NCBI GenBank assembly: GCA_963697205.1 | Contig: CAVONB010000003.1 | Coordinates: forward strand, 99,232 to 163,231 | Reading direction: 5' to 3' | DNA from: CAVONB01 sp963697205 | GTDB taxonomy: Bacteria > Pseudomonadota > Alphaproteobacteria > Rhizobiales > Hyphomicrobiaceae | DNA: 64,000 nt | In this document: positions 1 to 9,442 of the stretch, one piece after another | Layout of the letters: each line of letters begins with the position of its first letter | Numbering within the stretch: position 1 is the first letter of the stretch | The notes under the pieces: model-generated | Told to the model about the DNA's origin: nothing | Databases searched by the model: none | What the model saw: the letters and a program-made list of their open reading frames with translations, nothing else | Position numbers and translations under genes: made by a program

Positions 1-2
1 CC

Positions 3-665
3 ATGGAGTTCCTGCCGCAGCAGAATCGGCGCGTGGCGGGCGAAGCGCAGCCGGAGAACACGTACGAGATCAGTGCAAAGGGCAAGCACGTGATCGTGAT
101 CGGCGGCGGCGACACCGGCTCAGACTGCATCGGCACCAGCCTGCGGCAGGGGGCCAAGTCCGTGACGCAGCTCGAGATCATGCCCAAGCCGCCGGAGAAG
201 GAGAACAAGGCGCTGTCGTGGCCGCACTGGCCGCTGAAGCTGCGCGTCTCCACGAGCCAGGCGGAGGGAGCGACGACGGAGTATTCGATCTCGACGACTG
301 GTTTTTCCGGCGAGAACGGCAGGGTCAAGCAGCTGCAGTATACGCGCGTGGACGAGCGGCTTGCGCCGGTGCCGGGCAGCGAAGGCCTGCTCGATGCCGA
401 CCTCGTGCTGATGGCGATGGGCTTTTCGGGGCCCGTGGAAGGTGACCTCGTGAAGGAACTCGGGCTGCCGGTCGTGCCGCGCGGGCGGTTCAAGGGGCTC
501 GAAGCGGACGAGCGGGACTACAAAATCCCAGGCCGGCACAAGACGTTTGCGGCCGGCGACATCCGTCGCGGTCAGTCGCTCGTCGTGTGGGCGATCCGCG
601 AAGGCCGGCAGGCGGCGCACGCCATCGACATGTTCCTGATGGGGCATACGGATCTGCCGCGCTGA
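3..665 (+). CDS. gltD: Glutamate synthase small subunit, C-terminal part (truncated by window edge)
   Basis: This is the C-terminal ~220 residues of the NADPH-dependent small (beta) subunit of glutamate synthase, which passes electrons from NADPH to the large subunit GltB for the glutamine plus 2-oxoglutarate to glutamate reaction in the cytoplasm. A Rossmann motif VIGGGDTGSD lies near residue 32, and the family-typical FAD-binding end AAGDIRRGQSLVVWAIREG lies near residue 185. The family is about 470-490 residues long, so the N-terminal iron-sulfur and FAD half lies left of the window. The methionine at base 3 is internal, not the real start. The frame is intact to the stop at 665. A large subunit gene, if adjacent, would be upstream of the window. 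Confidence 0.93.
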   Translation: MEFLPQQNRRVAGEAQPENTYEISAKGKHVIVIGGGDTGSDCIGTSLRQGAKSVTQLEIMPKPPEKENKALSWPHWPLKLRVSTSQAEGATTEYSISTTGFSGENGRVKQLQYTRVDERLAPVPGSEGLLDADLVLMAMGFSGPVEGDLVKELGLPVVPRGRFKGLEADERDYKIPGRHKTFAAGDIRRGQSLVVWAIREGRQAAHAIDMFLMGHTDLPR

Positions 666-781
666 GTGGCGTCAAGCTGGGCACGTGTGTGCTTGCGGGT
701 GACGGCTTGACCGGCATCAACGCAGCGGTCATGCTTCTCGGCTCGAATATTTGTTCGGCGACAATCAAGGCGGGCGCGCGC

Positions 782-1168
782 ATGACGACACCCATCGAGA
801 TCCATTTTCACGGGCTGGACCGCAGCGAAGCCGTAGAGGCGCGCATCGCGGAAAAGGTGAGCATGCTCGAACGGCATTTCGATCGGATGACCCACTGCTG
901 GATCCGGATCGAGCAGCCGCACCAGAAGAAGGACAAGAGCCGCATCTTCGTGGTGAAGCTCGAGATCGGCGTGCCGGGCCATGCCAACGTCGTGGTGTCC
1001 AGCGAGAGCGAGAACGATCATTCACACGAGGACATCGCCATTGCCGTGCGCGATGCCTTCGACAAGGCCAAGCGGCGTCTCGACGACGTCGCCTCGAAGA
1101 TGAAGGCGCCCGCCAAGCGCGAGCGCGATCGCCGGCGGCCGGCACCGAATAGCCGCGCGGAGGACTGA
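782..1168 (+). CDS. hpf: Ribosome hibernation promoting factor / RaiA-like protein
   Basis: A 128-residue RaiA/HPF-domain protein. Members bind the 30S subunit at the mRNA/tRNA channel and silence or dimerise ribosomes in stationary phase. The body from about residue 3 to 105 has the family pattern: a first strand (IEIHFHGLD), a helix (VEARIAEKVSMLERHFD), central strands with basic residues, and a last helix (AIAVRDAFDKAKRRLDDV). I chose ATG 782 because homology starts there; an earlier in-frame start at 587 would overlap gltD. It is nearer the short HPF size (~95-130) than the long form (~190), with a basic lysine/arginine tail. It could be YfiA/RaiA rather than HPF proper; the family call is firm. 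Confidence 0.82.
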   Translation: MTTPIEIHFHGLDRSEAVEARIAEKVSMLERHFDRMTHCWIRIEQPHQKKDKSRIFVVKLEIGVPGHANVVVSSESENDHSHEDIAIAVRDAFDKAKRRLDDVASKMKAPAKRERDRRRPAPNSRAED

Positions 1169-1506
1169 CCGGGCGGGCCGCCCGAACGGCGCAAGCGGTC
1201 GTCGGGACGGCGTTGGTCTGGTCGGCGGGCAGGCGTCGGGGTGCCGTCGTATCCGCTCTCGTCGGGACGGATCGGTACGACTTGGCCGCGGCTTTTACCA
1301 CGTCGCGGAACATCGCTTTCAACGCGTTGAAGAGGCCCGGTGTGCCAGGCGCGGCGGGATGCCTTGATTGGGTCAGGCAGCAGCCCCATTTGTGCGCTCT
1401 TGTGGCCTGGGGACGCGCGGCGAGGGTGTGTGTGCGGGCCGCGTTTCCCATCCATCGATCCGGCAGGCCGTGACGGGCCTCGCCGCGAGCACAGCCGGCG
1501 GGCGAT
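1169..1506. other. Intergenic region without recognisable gene
   Basis: No ORF here resembles a protein I know. A perfect 7-bp palindrome with a 1-nt centre (1170-1184) follows the hpf stop but has no T-tract, so a terminator cannot be claimed. Confidence 0.5.
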
Positions 1507-2172
1507 ATGAAGCGGTTTGTAATCCTCGGTAGTGTCTTGACGCTGTTGGCCGGCCTTTATATCGCGTCGCCGTTCCTGACGGCGTGGCGCATTCGCGAGG
1601 CGGTGAAGTCGGCGGACACGGCCTATCTCGCCGATACGATCGCCTGGTCTCAAGTGCGCGACAGTCTCAAGACCTCGATCAGGCAGAACGCGATCATCGC
1701 GCGCGACGTCACCGCGCACGGCAAATCCGTGCCGCCGTCGCTGTGGCAGCGGGTGAAGCTGGCGTTCGGGCAACCAATGGTCGACAGCTTCGTGGAGCGC
1801 TACGTGACGCCCGAGGGGCTGCCGCAGCTGTTCCGGCTCAAGTCCTCCTACGTGGAGACGGTTCACGGAGAGGCCGACGAGGCCACGCTCGGCGTTTCGC
1901 AGCGCTTGATGCGCTTCATGCGGCGCATCAAGCGGGCCGAATTCCAGACGCCGACGCGGGTCGAGATCGAGATGGCGGACAAACGTAGTCCCGGTCGGCA
2001 CTACGTCAGCCGAATGGAGCTGGTCGGTTTCTCCTGGAAGCTGACGTGGCTGGAGGTCAAGGTGGTCGGGGCAGCGGGCCCGCCGTTGCCGTCGCTGGAG
2101 CTGGAGCCGGTCTTCGACCGGCCGCAGCGTCTCCTGGAGAGCCGCATCGGCAGTGGCCCGCGCCTGCCCTGA
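1507..2172 (+). CDS. DUF2939 domain protein, membrane-anchored
   Basis: A 221-residue protein of the DUF2939 family, whose function is unknown. The first ~25 residues form a single hydrophobic segment (FVILGSVLTLLAGLYIASPF), probably a signal anchor. It is followed by the family's opening pattern AWRIREAVKSADTAYLADTI, in which a helix-rich domain begins with a WxIReA-like stretch. The rest is mixed with many charged residues and a W/K-rich C-terminal strand region (FSWKLTWLEVKV), so most of the protein probably lies in the periplasm. ATG 1507 is preceded by a purine-rich stretch. It is transcribed away from hpf and convergent with valS. Confidence 0.72.
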   Translation: MKRFVILGSVLTLLAGLYIASPFLTAWRIREAVKSADTAYLADTIAWSQVRDSLKTSIRQNAIIARDVTAHGKSVPPSLWQRVKLAFGQPMVDSFVERYVTPEGLPQLFRLKSSYVETVHGEADEATLGVSQRLMRFMRRIKRAEFQTPTRVEIEMADKRSPGRHYVSRMELVGFSWKLTWLEVKVVGAAGPPLPSLELEPVFDRPQRLLESRIGSGPRLP

Positions 2173-2261
2173 TACCGACGCAGCCGTGAACGGCGTCGCG
2201 GTGCCAGTGAGGGCACTTGTCGGGGCGCCGTCGTCCGAAGACCAACCGCACCCCGCGTGCT

Positions 2262-5171
2262 TCAGATCTCGATCCGCTGCAAGGCCGCCGACCACTTGGC
2301 GATTTCGCCTTCGAGTTCGGATTTGCGTGTGCGCGCCTCGTCGACCGCTTCGGGCTTGGCGCGCTCCACGAACGAAGGGTTGGATAGCTTGGCGTCCATC
2401 TTGGCGAGATCGGAGCGTGCGTCCGCGATTTCCTTTTCCAGGCGCTTGCGCTCGCCGGCCATGTCGATGATGCCGGTAAGCGGCAGAGCCGCCTGCGTGT
2501 TGCCGGCGACGACGAGAGCGGCGCCCTTGGGCGCGGTGACGGCGACATCGAGCGTCTCGAGGCGTGCCAGGCGGGAAATGGTCTCCTCGTGGCGCTGGGC
2601 GCGCGCACGCGTGGCGGCGTCGGCACCGACAAGCACGAGCGGGACCTTTGCGGCCGCTGGCACGTTCATCTCGGTGCGCACCGAGCGCACCTCGCTGACC
2701 AGACGCACGACCCAGCCGATCTCGGCCTCCGCCTCGGCGTCGACGAGGCCTGCGAGGTTCGGCCACTGGCTGAGTGCGAGCAGGCTTTGCCGCTTCTCGC
2801 CGTACTCCACCATGTGCGCCCACAGCTCCTCGGTAATGAACGGCATGAAGGGGTGGAGCAGCTTCAGGATCTGGTCGATCACCCAGGCGGTGGTGGCGCG
2901 CGTCTCGGCCTTTGCGGCTTCGTCGTCGCCCGACAGGATCGGTTTGATGAGTTCAAGATACCAATCGCAGAACACGTCCCAGACGAAGGCGTAGATGGCG
3001 CCGGCGGCCTCGTTGAACTTGTAGGTTTCGATGCCCTCGGTGACCGCGTTCGCGGCCTTCTGGGTTTCGCCGGCAATCCACTTGTTGATCGTCTCGCTGA
3101 CGGTCTTGGGATCGAAATTGCGCTGGCGGACGCATTCGTTCATCTCCGCGAAGCGGGAGGCGTTCCAGAGCTTGGTCGCGAAGTTGCGGTAGCCCTTGAT
3201 ACGCTCGACGGAGAATTTCACGTCGGAGCCCTGGCTCGCCATCGCGGCCATGGAGAAACGCAGCGCGTCGGCGCCAAAGGCCTCCAGGCCCTTGGGATAG
3301 TCGCGCTTCGTCTCCTGGGCGATACGCTTGGCGTCTTCAGGTTTCATCAGGCCGGACGTGCGCTTGGCGACGAGCGCTTCGAGATCGACGCCGTCCATCA
3401 GGTCGAGCGGGTCCATGACGTTGCCCTTCGACTTCGACATCTTCTGGCCGGAGGCGTCGCGCACCAGGCCGTGGATGTAGACGTCGTGGAAGGGCACTTC
3501 GTCCATGAAGTGGCAGCCCATCATCATCATGCGGGCGACCCAGAAGAAGATGATGTCGAAGCCGGTGACGAGGGCCGACGTCGGGTAATAGCGGGCGACC
3601 TCGGAGGTCTTTTCGGGCCATCCGAGGGTGGAGAATGGCCACAGCGCGGAGGAGAACCAGGTGTCGAGGACGTCGGGGTCGCGGGTGAGCGCGACGTCCT
3701 GCTTGTAGTGCTTCTTTGCGGCGGCTTTGGCTTCAGGCTCGTCCATGGCGACGAAGATGTGGCCGTCGGGCCCATACCACGCAGGGATTTGGTGGCCCCA
3801 CCACAGCTGGCGCGAGATGCACCAGGGCTGGATGTTCTCCAGCCAGCGGTAATAGTCGTTGGCGAAGCGCTCTGGCACGAACTTCGTCTTGCCGTCGCGC
3901 ACGGCGGCGAGCGCGGGCTTGGCCAGCTCCTCGGCGTTCACGTACCATTGATCGGTCAGCCACGGCTCGACCGGCACGCCGGAGCGGTCGCCGTGCGGGA
4001 CAGTGTGGGATGTCGGCTCGATCTTGACGACGAAGCCGGCGGCGTCGAGGTCGGCGACGATGCGCTTTCGCGCCTCGAAGCGGTCCATGCCACGGTAGGC
4101 CTCGGGCGCGTTCTCGTTGAGCTTTGCGAACGCGTCGAAGATGTTGATCGGGGCTGCGAGCTTGTCGGCGTGGCGTTTGCCGACGTCGAAGTCGTTGAAG
4201 TCGTGGGCGGGCGTGATCTTGACCGCGCCGGTGCCTTTCTCGGGATCGGCGTAGTCGTCACCGACGACCGGGATCTTGCGGCCGGTCAGCGGCAGGACGA
4301 GCGCCTTGCCGATCAGGTGCCTGTATCTCGACTTCTCGTCGGTCGGGTGCACGGCGACGGCAGTGTCGCCCAGCATCGTCTCGGGCCGGGTGGTGGCGAC
4401 CGTGACGAACGTCTCGGGCTTGTCGGGATCGTAGGCGGCACCGTCGAGGGGATAGTTGAAATAGTACATGTGCCCCGACGGGTCTCGGTCGAGGAGCTTG
4501 CCCAGAGCGGCGTGGTTGAGCGGCACGGCGTTGCCGTTCTTGTCGGTCTCGCCGCGCGTCCACTTGAACGAGCCCTTCTTCTCGATCTGCTCGACCTCGA
4601 GGTCGGAGATCGCGCTCTGGAACTTCGGGTCCCAATTGACCAGGCGCTTGTCCTTGTAAATCAGTCTCTTGCGGTAGAGCTCGACGAACACCTTCAACAC
4701 GGCCTTCGACAAGCCGTCGTCCATCGTGAAGCGCTCGCGCGACCAGTCGCAGGAGGCGCCGAGGCGCTTCAGCTGGTTGATGATGGTGCCGCCGGATTCG
4801 GCCTTCCAGGCCCACACGGTTTCCACGAACCTGTCGCGGCCCATGGCGCGCCGGTCCGGCTGCTGGCGCTCGGCCAGCTGGCGCTCGACGACCATCTGCG
4901 TGGCGATTCCCGCATGATCGGTGCCCGGCTGCCAGAGCACGTCCTTGCCGCGCATGCGCTCGAAGCGGCATAGGACGTCCTGCAGGGTGTTGTTGAGGGC
5001 GTGGCCCATGTGCAGGGAGCCGGTGACGTTCGGCGGCGGAATGACGATGGAATAGGGCTTGGCGCCGGCTTGTACACGGTCCGGGCGGCCGCAACGGAAG
5101 GCCTCGGCCTCGGTCCAGGCGGCGTGAATGCGCGCCTCGATAGCGGCGGGCTGATAGGTTTTTTCGAGCAT
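2262..5171 (-). CDS. valS: Valyl-tRNA synthetase
   Basis: A 969-residue class Ia aminoacyl-tRNA synthetase that charges tRNA-Val with valine. The HIGH-type signature reads PPNVTGSLHMGHALNN near residues 40-55, and the KMSKS loop is present as GQKMSKSKGN in the second half. The editing (CP1) domain lies between them, with the family motif TTRPETMLGDTAVAVHP. The C-terminus is the ValRS coiled-coil arm (ERKRLEKEIADARSDLAKM), which contacts the tRNA. I chose ATG 5171 because the family starts at MLEKTYQP; the reading frame runs 54 codons further upstream without homology. It follows popZ on the same strand after a 184-nt leader holding two competing hairpins. The gene is intact. Confidence 0.97.
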   Translation of the reverse strand: MLEKTYQPAAIEARIHAAWTEAEAFRCGRPDRVQAGAKPYSIVIPPPNVTGSLHMGHALNNTLQDVLCRFERMRGKDVLWQPGTDHAGIATQMVVERQLAERQQPDRRAMGRDRFVETVWAWKAESGGTIINQLKRLGASCDWSRERFTMDDGLSKAVLKVFVELYRKRLIYKDKRLVNWDPKFQSAISDLEVEQIEKKGSFKWTRGETDKNGNAVPLNHAALGKLLDRDPSGHMYYFNYPLDGAAYDPDKPETFVTVATTRPETMLGDTAVAVHPTDEKSRYRHLIGKALVLPLTGRKIPVVGDDYADPEKGTGAVKITPAHDFNDFDVGKRHADKLAAPINIFDAFAKLNENAPEAYRGMDRFEARKRIVADLDAAGFVVKIEPTSHTVPHGDRSGVPVEPWLTDQWYVNAEELAKPALAAVRDGKTKFVPERFANDYYRWLENIQPWCISRQLWWGHQIPAWYGPDGHIFVAMDEPEAKAAAKKHYKQDVALTRDPDVLDTWFSSALWPFSTLGWPEKTSEVARYYPTSALVTGFDIIFFWVARMMMMGCHFMDEVPFHDVYIHGLVRDASGQKMSKSKGNVMDPLDLMDGVDLEALVAKRTSGLMKPEDAKRIAQETKRDYPKGLEAFGADALRFSMAAMASQGSDVKFSVERIKGYRNFATKLWNASRFAEMNECVRQRNFDPKTVSETINKWIAGETQKAANAVTEGIETYKFNEAAGAIYAFVWDVFCDWYLELIKPILSGDDEAAKAETRATTAWVIDQILKLLHPFMPFITEELWAHMVEYGEKRQSLLALSQWPNLAGLVDAEAEAEIGWVVRLVSEVRSVRTEMNVPAAAKVPLVLVGADAATRARAQRHEETISRLARLETLDVAVTAPKGAALVVAGNTQAALPLTGIIDMAGERKRLEKEIADARSDLAKMDAKLSNPSFVERAKPEAVDEARTRKSELEGEIAKWSAALQRIEI

Positions 5172-5290
5172 GGTGCCGTGGGGCTGTCTCTTAAAGGGTC
5201 CGGTCGGGTGGTACGCTCCGCCTTCCCCGGCTGTCAATCTCGTGGCGGCCCATCCTGCCCGCCCTGGCGGGGCACGTCCATGATGGACGC

Positions 5291-5327
5291 GCAAACGGCA
5301 ACGGGGCGCCGTTTGCCGTGCGCCCCG
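5291..5327 (-). promoter_or_regulatory. Two mutually exclusive hairpins in the valS leader
   Basis: In the popZ-valS gap the 9-nt arm at 5291-5299 (GCAAACGGC) pairs with 5308-5316. An overlapping 8-nt arm at 5302-5309 (CGGGGCGC) pairs instead with 5320-5327. The two stems share bases and cannot form together, a layout seen in attenuators ahead of aminoacyl-tRNA synthetase genes. There is no T-tract, so a classical terminator is not shown; translational or processing control is possible. The pairing is seen directly; the regulatory role is inferred. Confidence 0.4.
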
Positions 5328-5355
5328 CTTCACAGTGCCGCCCTGTCCGCGAACC

Positions 5356-6795
5356 TCAGTTCTGGGACGGCGGCTTTTGTACGACGACCGTCTTGGGGCC
5401 CATCTGGGCTAGCTCCACGCGAAGCGCCTTCTCTACGATGCGCGGCATGTTGGCGTCGAGCCACTGGCGCAGCATGGGGCGGAGCAGCTCGGCCACGGTG
5501 TCTTCCAGGGTCCTGGTCGCTGGGGTGCCCATGATCGTGGCGGCCGCGGGCAGGCTGCCTGCAGGCGCCGTTGGGGTAGTGGCGGGCATGACGGCCGGGG
5601 CCGGGGTTGCCGTAGGTGCCTGGGTGGCGGCAGCCGGCGCGGACGTGGCAGAGACGGGCGTGGGGGCGGCGGGCACATGCTGTGGACGCGGCATAGGCTG
5701 GGGCGCCGATGTGCCCACGGGCCGAGCTGTTGGGCCTGCGTCCCTTGCGTCTGTGCCGGCAGCGGTGGCGGCCGAAGGCGCCGCACTGGTCTCGGGCTTT
5801 ACGTCGGCTTTCGTCTCTGGCTTGACGTCGGGCCTTGCCGAGGTTGCGACCGCCTCGGTCTTCGGCTCACTCTTGGCCTCGGCGGCGCGAGCCGTCTGAC
5901 TGGCCAGGGAGGCCGAGAACGAAGCCAGAGGCGCCGACGCTGCGGGCGTGTGTTCGTCGGATCCGGTGGGGCCACCCAACGTCGGCCCGGAGCGGGTGCG
6001 CATCGCTTCTGCAGCCGGTGCGGCTTCCGCAGCAGGCATGTTCTGGGTCTTGTCTGCCGGACGCTCGGCGCCGTTCAATTGAACACGACCTTGGCCCGGT
6101 GCCCGTGCCTCGGGTGTGTCGGCGCCTTGGCGTGATGCCGGGCCGGCGTCGGCGCGGTCGACCGGCTTGGTGGCGACGGGATCGGCCGGAGTGGCAGAAG
6201 CTGCCGCACGCTCCGGGGAGGCCGGTATGGCGAGGCGGTCCGCCGGAGGCATTGGCAGGTCGGGCGACAGGCCCATCGGCTGCCGGGCCGATCCATTGAT
6301 CATCGATGGCGTTTCTCGACGTGGCACGAAGGCGCCGAGATCGTTCGATTTGGCGGGCTCCTCGGCTGCCGGACGCTGGGTCACGGCCGGTGCTGGGGCG
6401 GACGCAGCGTGTGCGGCACCGTTCGCGGCTGCCGGCTTTGCCTGGGGCTCGTCCGTTGCGGACTTGGCGGCCAGACGTGCGGCTGCTGCTGTCATGACAG
6501 GCTTGACTGCGGGCACGACGGGCTCAGCTCTTGCGGCAACCGGCGCGGTCGGGCCGTCGATCAAATCGTCAAGGTCGTCGTCGAGCGCGATCGGTGCGCG
6601 TACCGCTGGCGTTGCCGCGGGACGAGCCGCGGCTGCTGCAGGACGCGAGCCGGCATCAGCGGTCAGCGGCTCGGGACGTCGCGAGGCGCCGGAGGTAGCA
6701 GCTCGCGGTGTCGCGGGCTCCTCGGCAATGATCTTTCGGATCGAAGCCAGGATCTCGTCCATGCTGGGTTCGGAGGCCTTGCCGGTCTTGTTCAT
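5356..6795 (-). CDS. popZ: PopZ-like polar organising protein (DUF2497)
   Basis: A 479-residue DUF2497/PopZ protein. In alphaproteobacteria PopZ forms a cell-pole matrix that anchors the chromosome origin (via ParB) and cell-cycle factors. Three parts are visible: an N-terminal helix (PSMDEILASIRKIIAEE, about residues 9-26), a very long low-complexity Ala/Pro/Thr/Glu linker, and a C-terminal oligomerisation region (TLEDTVAELLRPMLRQWLDA, then NMPRIVEKALRVELAQ). The linker is much longer than in Caulobacter PopZ (whole protein about 177 residues). I chose ATG 6795 because homology starts at the short basic segment before MDEIL. It lies between tolC and valS, as in related genomes. Confidence 0.85.
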   Translation of the reverse strand: MNKTGKASEPSMDEILASIRKIIAEEPATPRAATSGASRRPEPLTADAGSRPAAAAARPAATPAVRAPIALDDDLDDLIDGPTAPVAARAEPVVPAVKPVMTAAAARLAAKSATDEPQAKPAAANGAAHAASAPAPAVTQRPAAEEPAKSNDLGAFVPRRETPSMINGSARQPMGLSPDLPMPPADRLAIPASPERAAASATPADPVATKPVDRADAGPASRQGADTPEARAPGQGRVQLNGAERPADKTQNMPAAEAAPAAEAMRTRSGPTLGGPTGSDEHTPAASAPLASFSASLASQTARAAEAKSEPKTEAVATSARPDVKPETKADVKPETSAAPSAATAAGTDARDAGPTARPVGTSAPQPMPRPQHVPAAPTPVSATSAPAAATQAPTATPAPAVMPATTPTAPAGSLPAAATIMGTPATRTLEDTVAELLRPMLRQWLDANMPRIVEKALRVELAQMGPKTVVVQKPPSQN

Positions 6796-7050
6796 TCCCC
6801 ACCTCTGCGGCGCCCGTACGGTCACAGGCGCGGTCTTGCCGTCCTCGTCCGGCGTCGTCGAGCGACGCAATCGCCGCGCGCATCATGACCGTCGTGCGCG
6901 CCGTGACCATCCACCAACAGGTGTACGAGTCACTCTTCCAAAAGACAACGGCCCACCGCTGATTTTCTCCTCTAGCAGGAGAGCGGCGGGCCGCGCTACA
7001 GGAAAGCCTTATCGTCCCGGAACGGCGAGTTCATGGCAGGGGATAAGGGC

Positions 7051-8550
7051 CTACTTCATAGGCCTGCGATCTCCTGCATCCCGCGCATCGTAGGTTTCGC
7101 GACGGCCATCGGCATGCGTAATGCTGAGGCCGAACCACTTGCGGCGCACTTCCTGATAGTGAACCTCGGGATCGTAGACGGTGCCGGTGACACCCAGATC
7201 CTGCACACTCAGGCGGCCCATCGAGGACAGCAGTGCGTAGCTATTGACGATCACGTCGTGCTGCGTGGCGTTCAGCTGGACTTCGCGATCCAGCAACTCC
7301 TGCTCGGCGTTGAGAACATCGAGCAGCGTGCGCTGGCCGACCCGCTCTTCCTCGCGAACACCCTGCAGTGCCGTGCGGCTGGCGTTGACCGCGACCTGAT
7401 CGGATTGCTGTTGCGCCCGAGAAGCTTGCAGACGCGACCAGCTGGCGATCACGTTGGACTGCGCCAGCGCGCGCTGTTCTTCGATCTGCTGCATCCGGCT
7501 GACGTGGTTGTGCTTGGCCTGGCGAACGCGGGCGCGCACTTCGCCACCTTCGTAGATCGGAACGGTCAGGCGGCCCAGAACCTGCGTCGATTCCGACTGA
7601 TCGGTGGTGCGGCTCGGGTCGAGACTGTTTTGGTAGGACGCCTCGAGCTGAACTTGCGGGAGCAACTCGCCCCAGATTCGGTCGACCGTATGCCGGGCGG
7701 CCTGCTCGGTGTAGAGCGCGCCGACGACGCCGGGCGCCTCGCGTGCGGACACAGCGATGGCTTCCTGCAGGGTCTTGGGCAGCTGCCGATCGGGCGTGCG
7801 CGGGAACGACAGCTTGCTCGGCGGGTGGCCGATGACACGCTCGTAGGATGCGCGGCTGGTTTTGAGATTGGCGCGTGCGAGATCCAGTGCAGAGACGGAC
7901 GCGGCCCGGCGCGCCTGCGCCTGCGCGACGTCGGTGCGGGTCACCTCTCCGACCGAGAAGCGGTCCTGGGTGGCCTTAAGCTCGCGAGAGAGGACGTTGA
8001 CGTTGTTCTCACGCAGGCGAACGATCGCCTGGTCGCGAACGACGTCCATGTAGGCGGTGACGGCCTGCAGAAGAACGGACTGCTCGACCGAGCGCAGCGT
8101 TTCGCGCGCCGCACGGGTCGAAGCCTCTGCTTCGCGGACGCTGTTGAGGACCCGGAAGCCGCGGAAGATCGGCTGGGTCATCGCCACGCCGACGGTGCGG
8201 GGATTGACGGAACCTTCGTTCTGCGAGTCCGGGCGGACGTTGCTGTTTTGATAAGCGACGGTGCCGGTGCCGGTGATGACCGGCCGGTAGCCGGCGTTGG
8301 CCCGGGAGACTTCCTCGTCCGTGGCGCGCACCTGAGCGCGTGTCGCGTCGAGGGTTGGATTGTATTTGTAGGCCGATGACAGGGCCTGGCTGAGCGTCTC
8401 AGCGGTGGCGGGCTGTGATCCGCCGGCGAGTGCGGCCGTCAGTGCGATGGCGGCCACGCTGCCGAGCAAGTAGCGCCGAGCCGCAGCCAAAACAGGACCG
8501 GTGTCGCGCTTTGCGCAGCGCTGAGCCACCTGTGTCGATTGGTTGGTCAC
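7051..8550 (-). CDS. tolC: TolC-family outer membrane efflux / type I secretion channel
   Basis: A 499-residue outer membrane factor that forms a trimeric barrel-plus-tunnel connecting type I secretion or RND pumps to the outside. The signal peptide is visible (LLGSVAAIALTAALAGGSQPATA), followed by the opening helix LSQALSSAYKYNPTLDATRAQ and two OEP repeats rich in long amphipathic helices. The start is set at GTG 8550, preceded at 6-7 nt by a strong GAGGGGG ribosome binding site; the frame extends further upstream, but without an RBS or homology. It sits between pcm and popZ on the same strand. No ABC or membrane-fusion partner is adjacent. It could serve export of the RTX protein at 47.8 kb, but nothing here proves it. 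Confidence 0.92.
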   Translation of the reverse strand: MTNQSTQVAQRCAKRDTGPVLAAARRYLLGSVAAIALTAALAGGSQPATAETLSQALSSAYKYNPTLDATRAQVRATDEEVSRANAGYRPVITGTGTVAYQNSNVRPDSQNEGSVNPRTVGVAMTQPIFRGFRVLNSVREAEASTRAARETLRSVEQSVLLQAVTAYMDVVRDQAIVRLRENNVNVLSRELKATQDRFSVGEVTRTDVAQAQARRAASVSALDLARANLKTSRASYERVIGHPPSKLSFPRTPDRQLPKTLQEAIAVSAREAPGVVGALYTEQAARHTVDRIWGELLPQVQLEASYQNSLDPSRTTDQSESTQVLGRLTVPIYEGGEVRARVRQAKHNHVSRMQQIEEQRALAQSNVIASWSRLQASRAQQQSDQVAVNASRTALQGVREEERVGQRTLLDVLNAEQELLDREVQLNATQHDVIVNSYALLSSMGRLSVQDLGVTGTVYDPEVHYQEVRRKWFGLSITHADGRRETYDARDAGDRRPMK

Positions 8551-8764
8551 TGTGATCCCCCTCAGTGCCGGACTGCCGTCGGCGCGGAAAATTCGATGCG
8601 GACCCACACACAACAGAAGCGCAGCCTGCGAGATGCGGCAGACGTCGATATACAAAAACACCGGCTATCTTTCCTATGATTCGTGCCGGGACGTTAAGAT
8701 TATATTCAGTACATATCTTTCGTGTGGCCGTTGCGACACAACATGTTTGGATGATGGGGAAAAC

Positions 8765-9442
8765 TCAAAGAGCAAACTCGAACTTCGTCTCGAAGCCGGG
8801 CAGAATAGAAGCTGCCGCGTCGAAAGCCGCTCGGGCATAGCAATGTGTTCCCGAGCGCGTCCAGCACATTGCTCTGCCGACCGTGCCGCCACTAGGCGTC
8901 CGTTCGATGCGGATGGCTATCAAGCGTCCGCCGTCCTTCAATTGATCGAGCAACCCGTCAGGGACCGTCGTGACCGCGCCTTCGACGATGATTGCGTCGT
9001 AGGGGGCTTCGGCTGGCCAGCCCTCCGGAAGCGGCCCTTGCTTCATCTCAATGTTGGCGACATGCGCCTGAGCTAGCGCGGTGGTTGCGAGGCCGGCGAG
9101 CGCGGGGTCGGATTCGACGGCGATCACTTCGGTGGCAAGGTGGCTCAGGATTGCGGTGGCGTAGCCCGTGCCCGCAGCCAGATGCAACACGCGGTCCGTC
9201 GGTTCGATGGCGGCCAGCTGGATCAGCCTGGCCAGCAGACGCGGCGCCATCACTTCGCGGCGTGGCGAGGGGGCGGACAGGGCGATGGTCCCGTCCATGT
9301 ACGCCAAGGCACGCTGGGGGGCAGGGACAAACGCCTCGCGGGGCAACTGGAGCATGGCGGCGAGGATACGCCGGTCGGTGACGTCGCTGGGGCGAACCTG
9401 CAACTCGACCATGTTGAGACGCTGGATCTCGAAAGTGCTCAT
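8765..9442 (-). CDS. pcm: Protein-L-isoaspartate O-methyltransferase family protein
   Basis: A 225-residue SAM-dependent methyltransferase of the PCMT family, which starts repair of isoaspartyl residues in damaged proteins. The N-terminus has the family pattern RLNMVELQVRPSDVTDRRIL. The SAM-binding motif I appears as LHLAAGTGYATAILSHLA near residue 85, followed by the acidic motif EVIAVESDP and the motif YDAIIVEGAV. Motif I is slightly divergent (LAAGTGY rather than IGTGSGY). ATG 9442 begins the homology; the reading frame continues upstream without support. Its place just upstream of tolC matches other alphaproteobacteria. Some of these pcm paralogues may have a different substrate. Confidence 0.85.
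   Translation of the reverse strand: MSTFEIQRLNMVELQVRPSDVTDRRILAAMLQLPREAFVPAPQRALAYMDGTIALSAPSPRREVMAPRLLARLIQLAAIEPTDRVLHLAAGTGYATAILSHLATEVIAVESDPALAGLATTALAQAHVANIEMKQGPLPEGWPAEAPYDAIIVEGAVTTVPDGLLDQLKDGGRLIAIRIERTPSGGTVGRAMCWTRSGTHCYARAAFDAAASILPGFETKFEFAL

Noticed and set aside
1170..1184. Palindrome after hpf as a terminator
   Set aside because: The stem is only 7 bp with a 1-nt centre and there is no T-run; it is not supported as a terminator.
2589..4973. 794-codon open frame on the plus strand
   Set aside because: It is antisense to valS, whose protein matches the synthetase family along its whole length; long opposite-strand frames are expected at this GC content.
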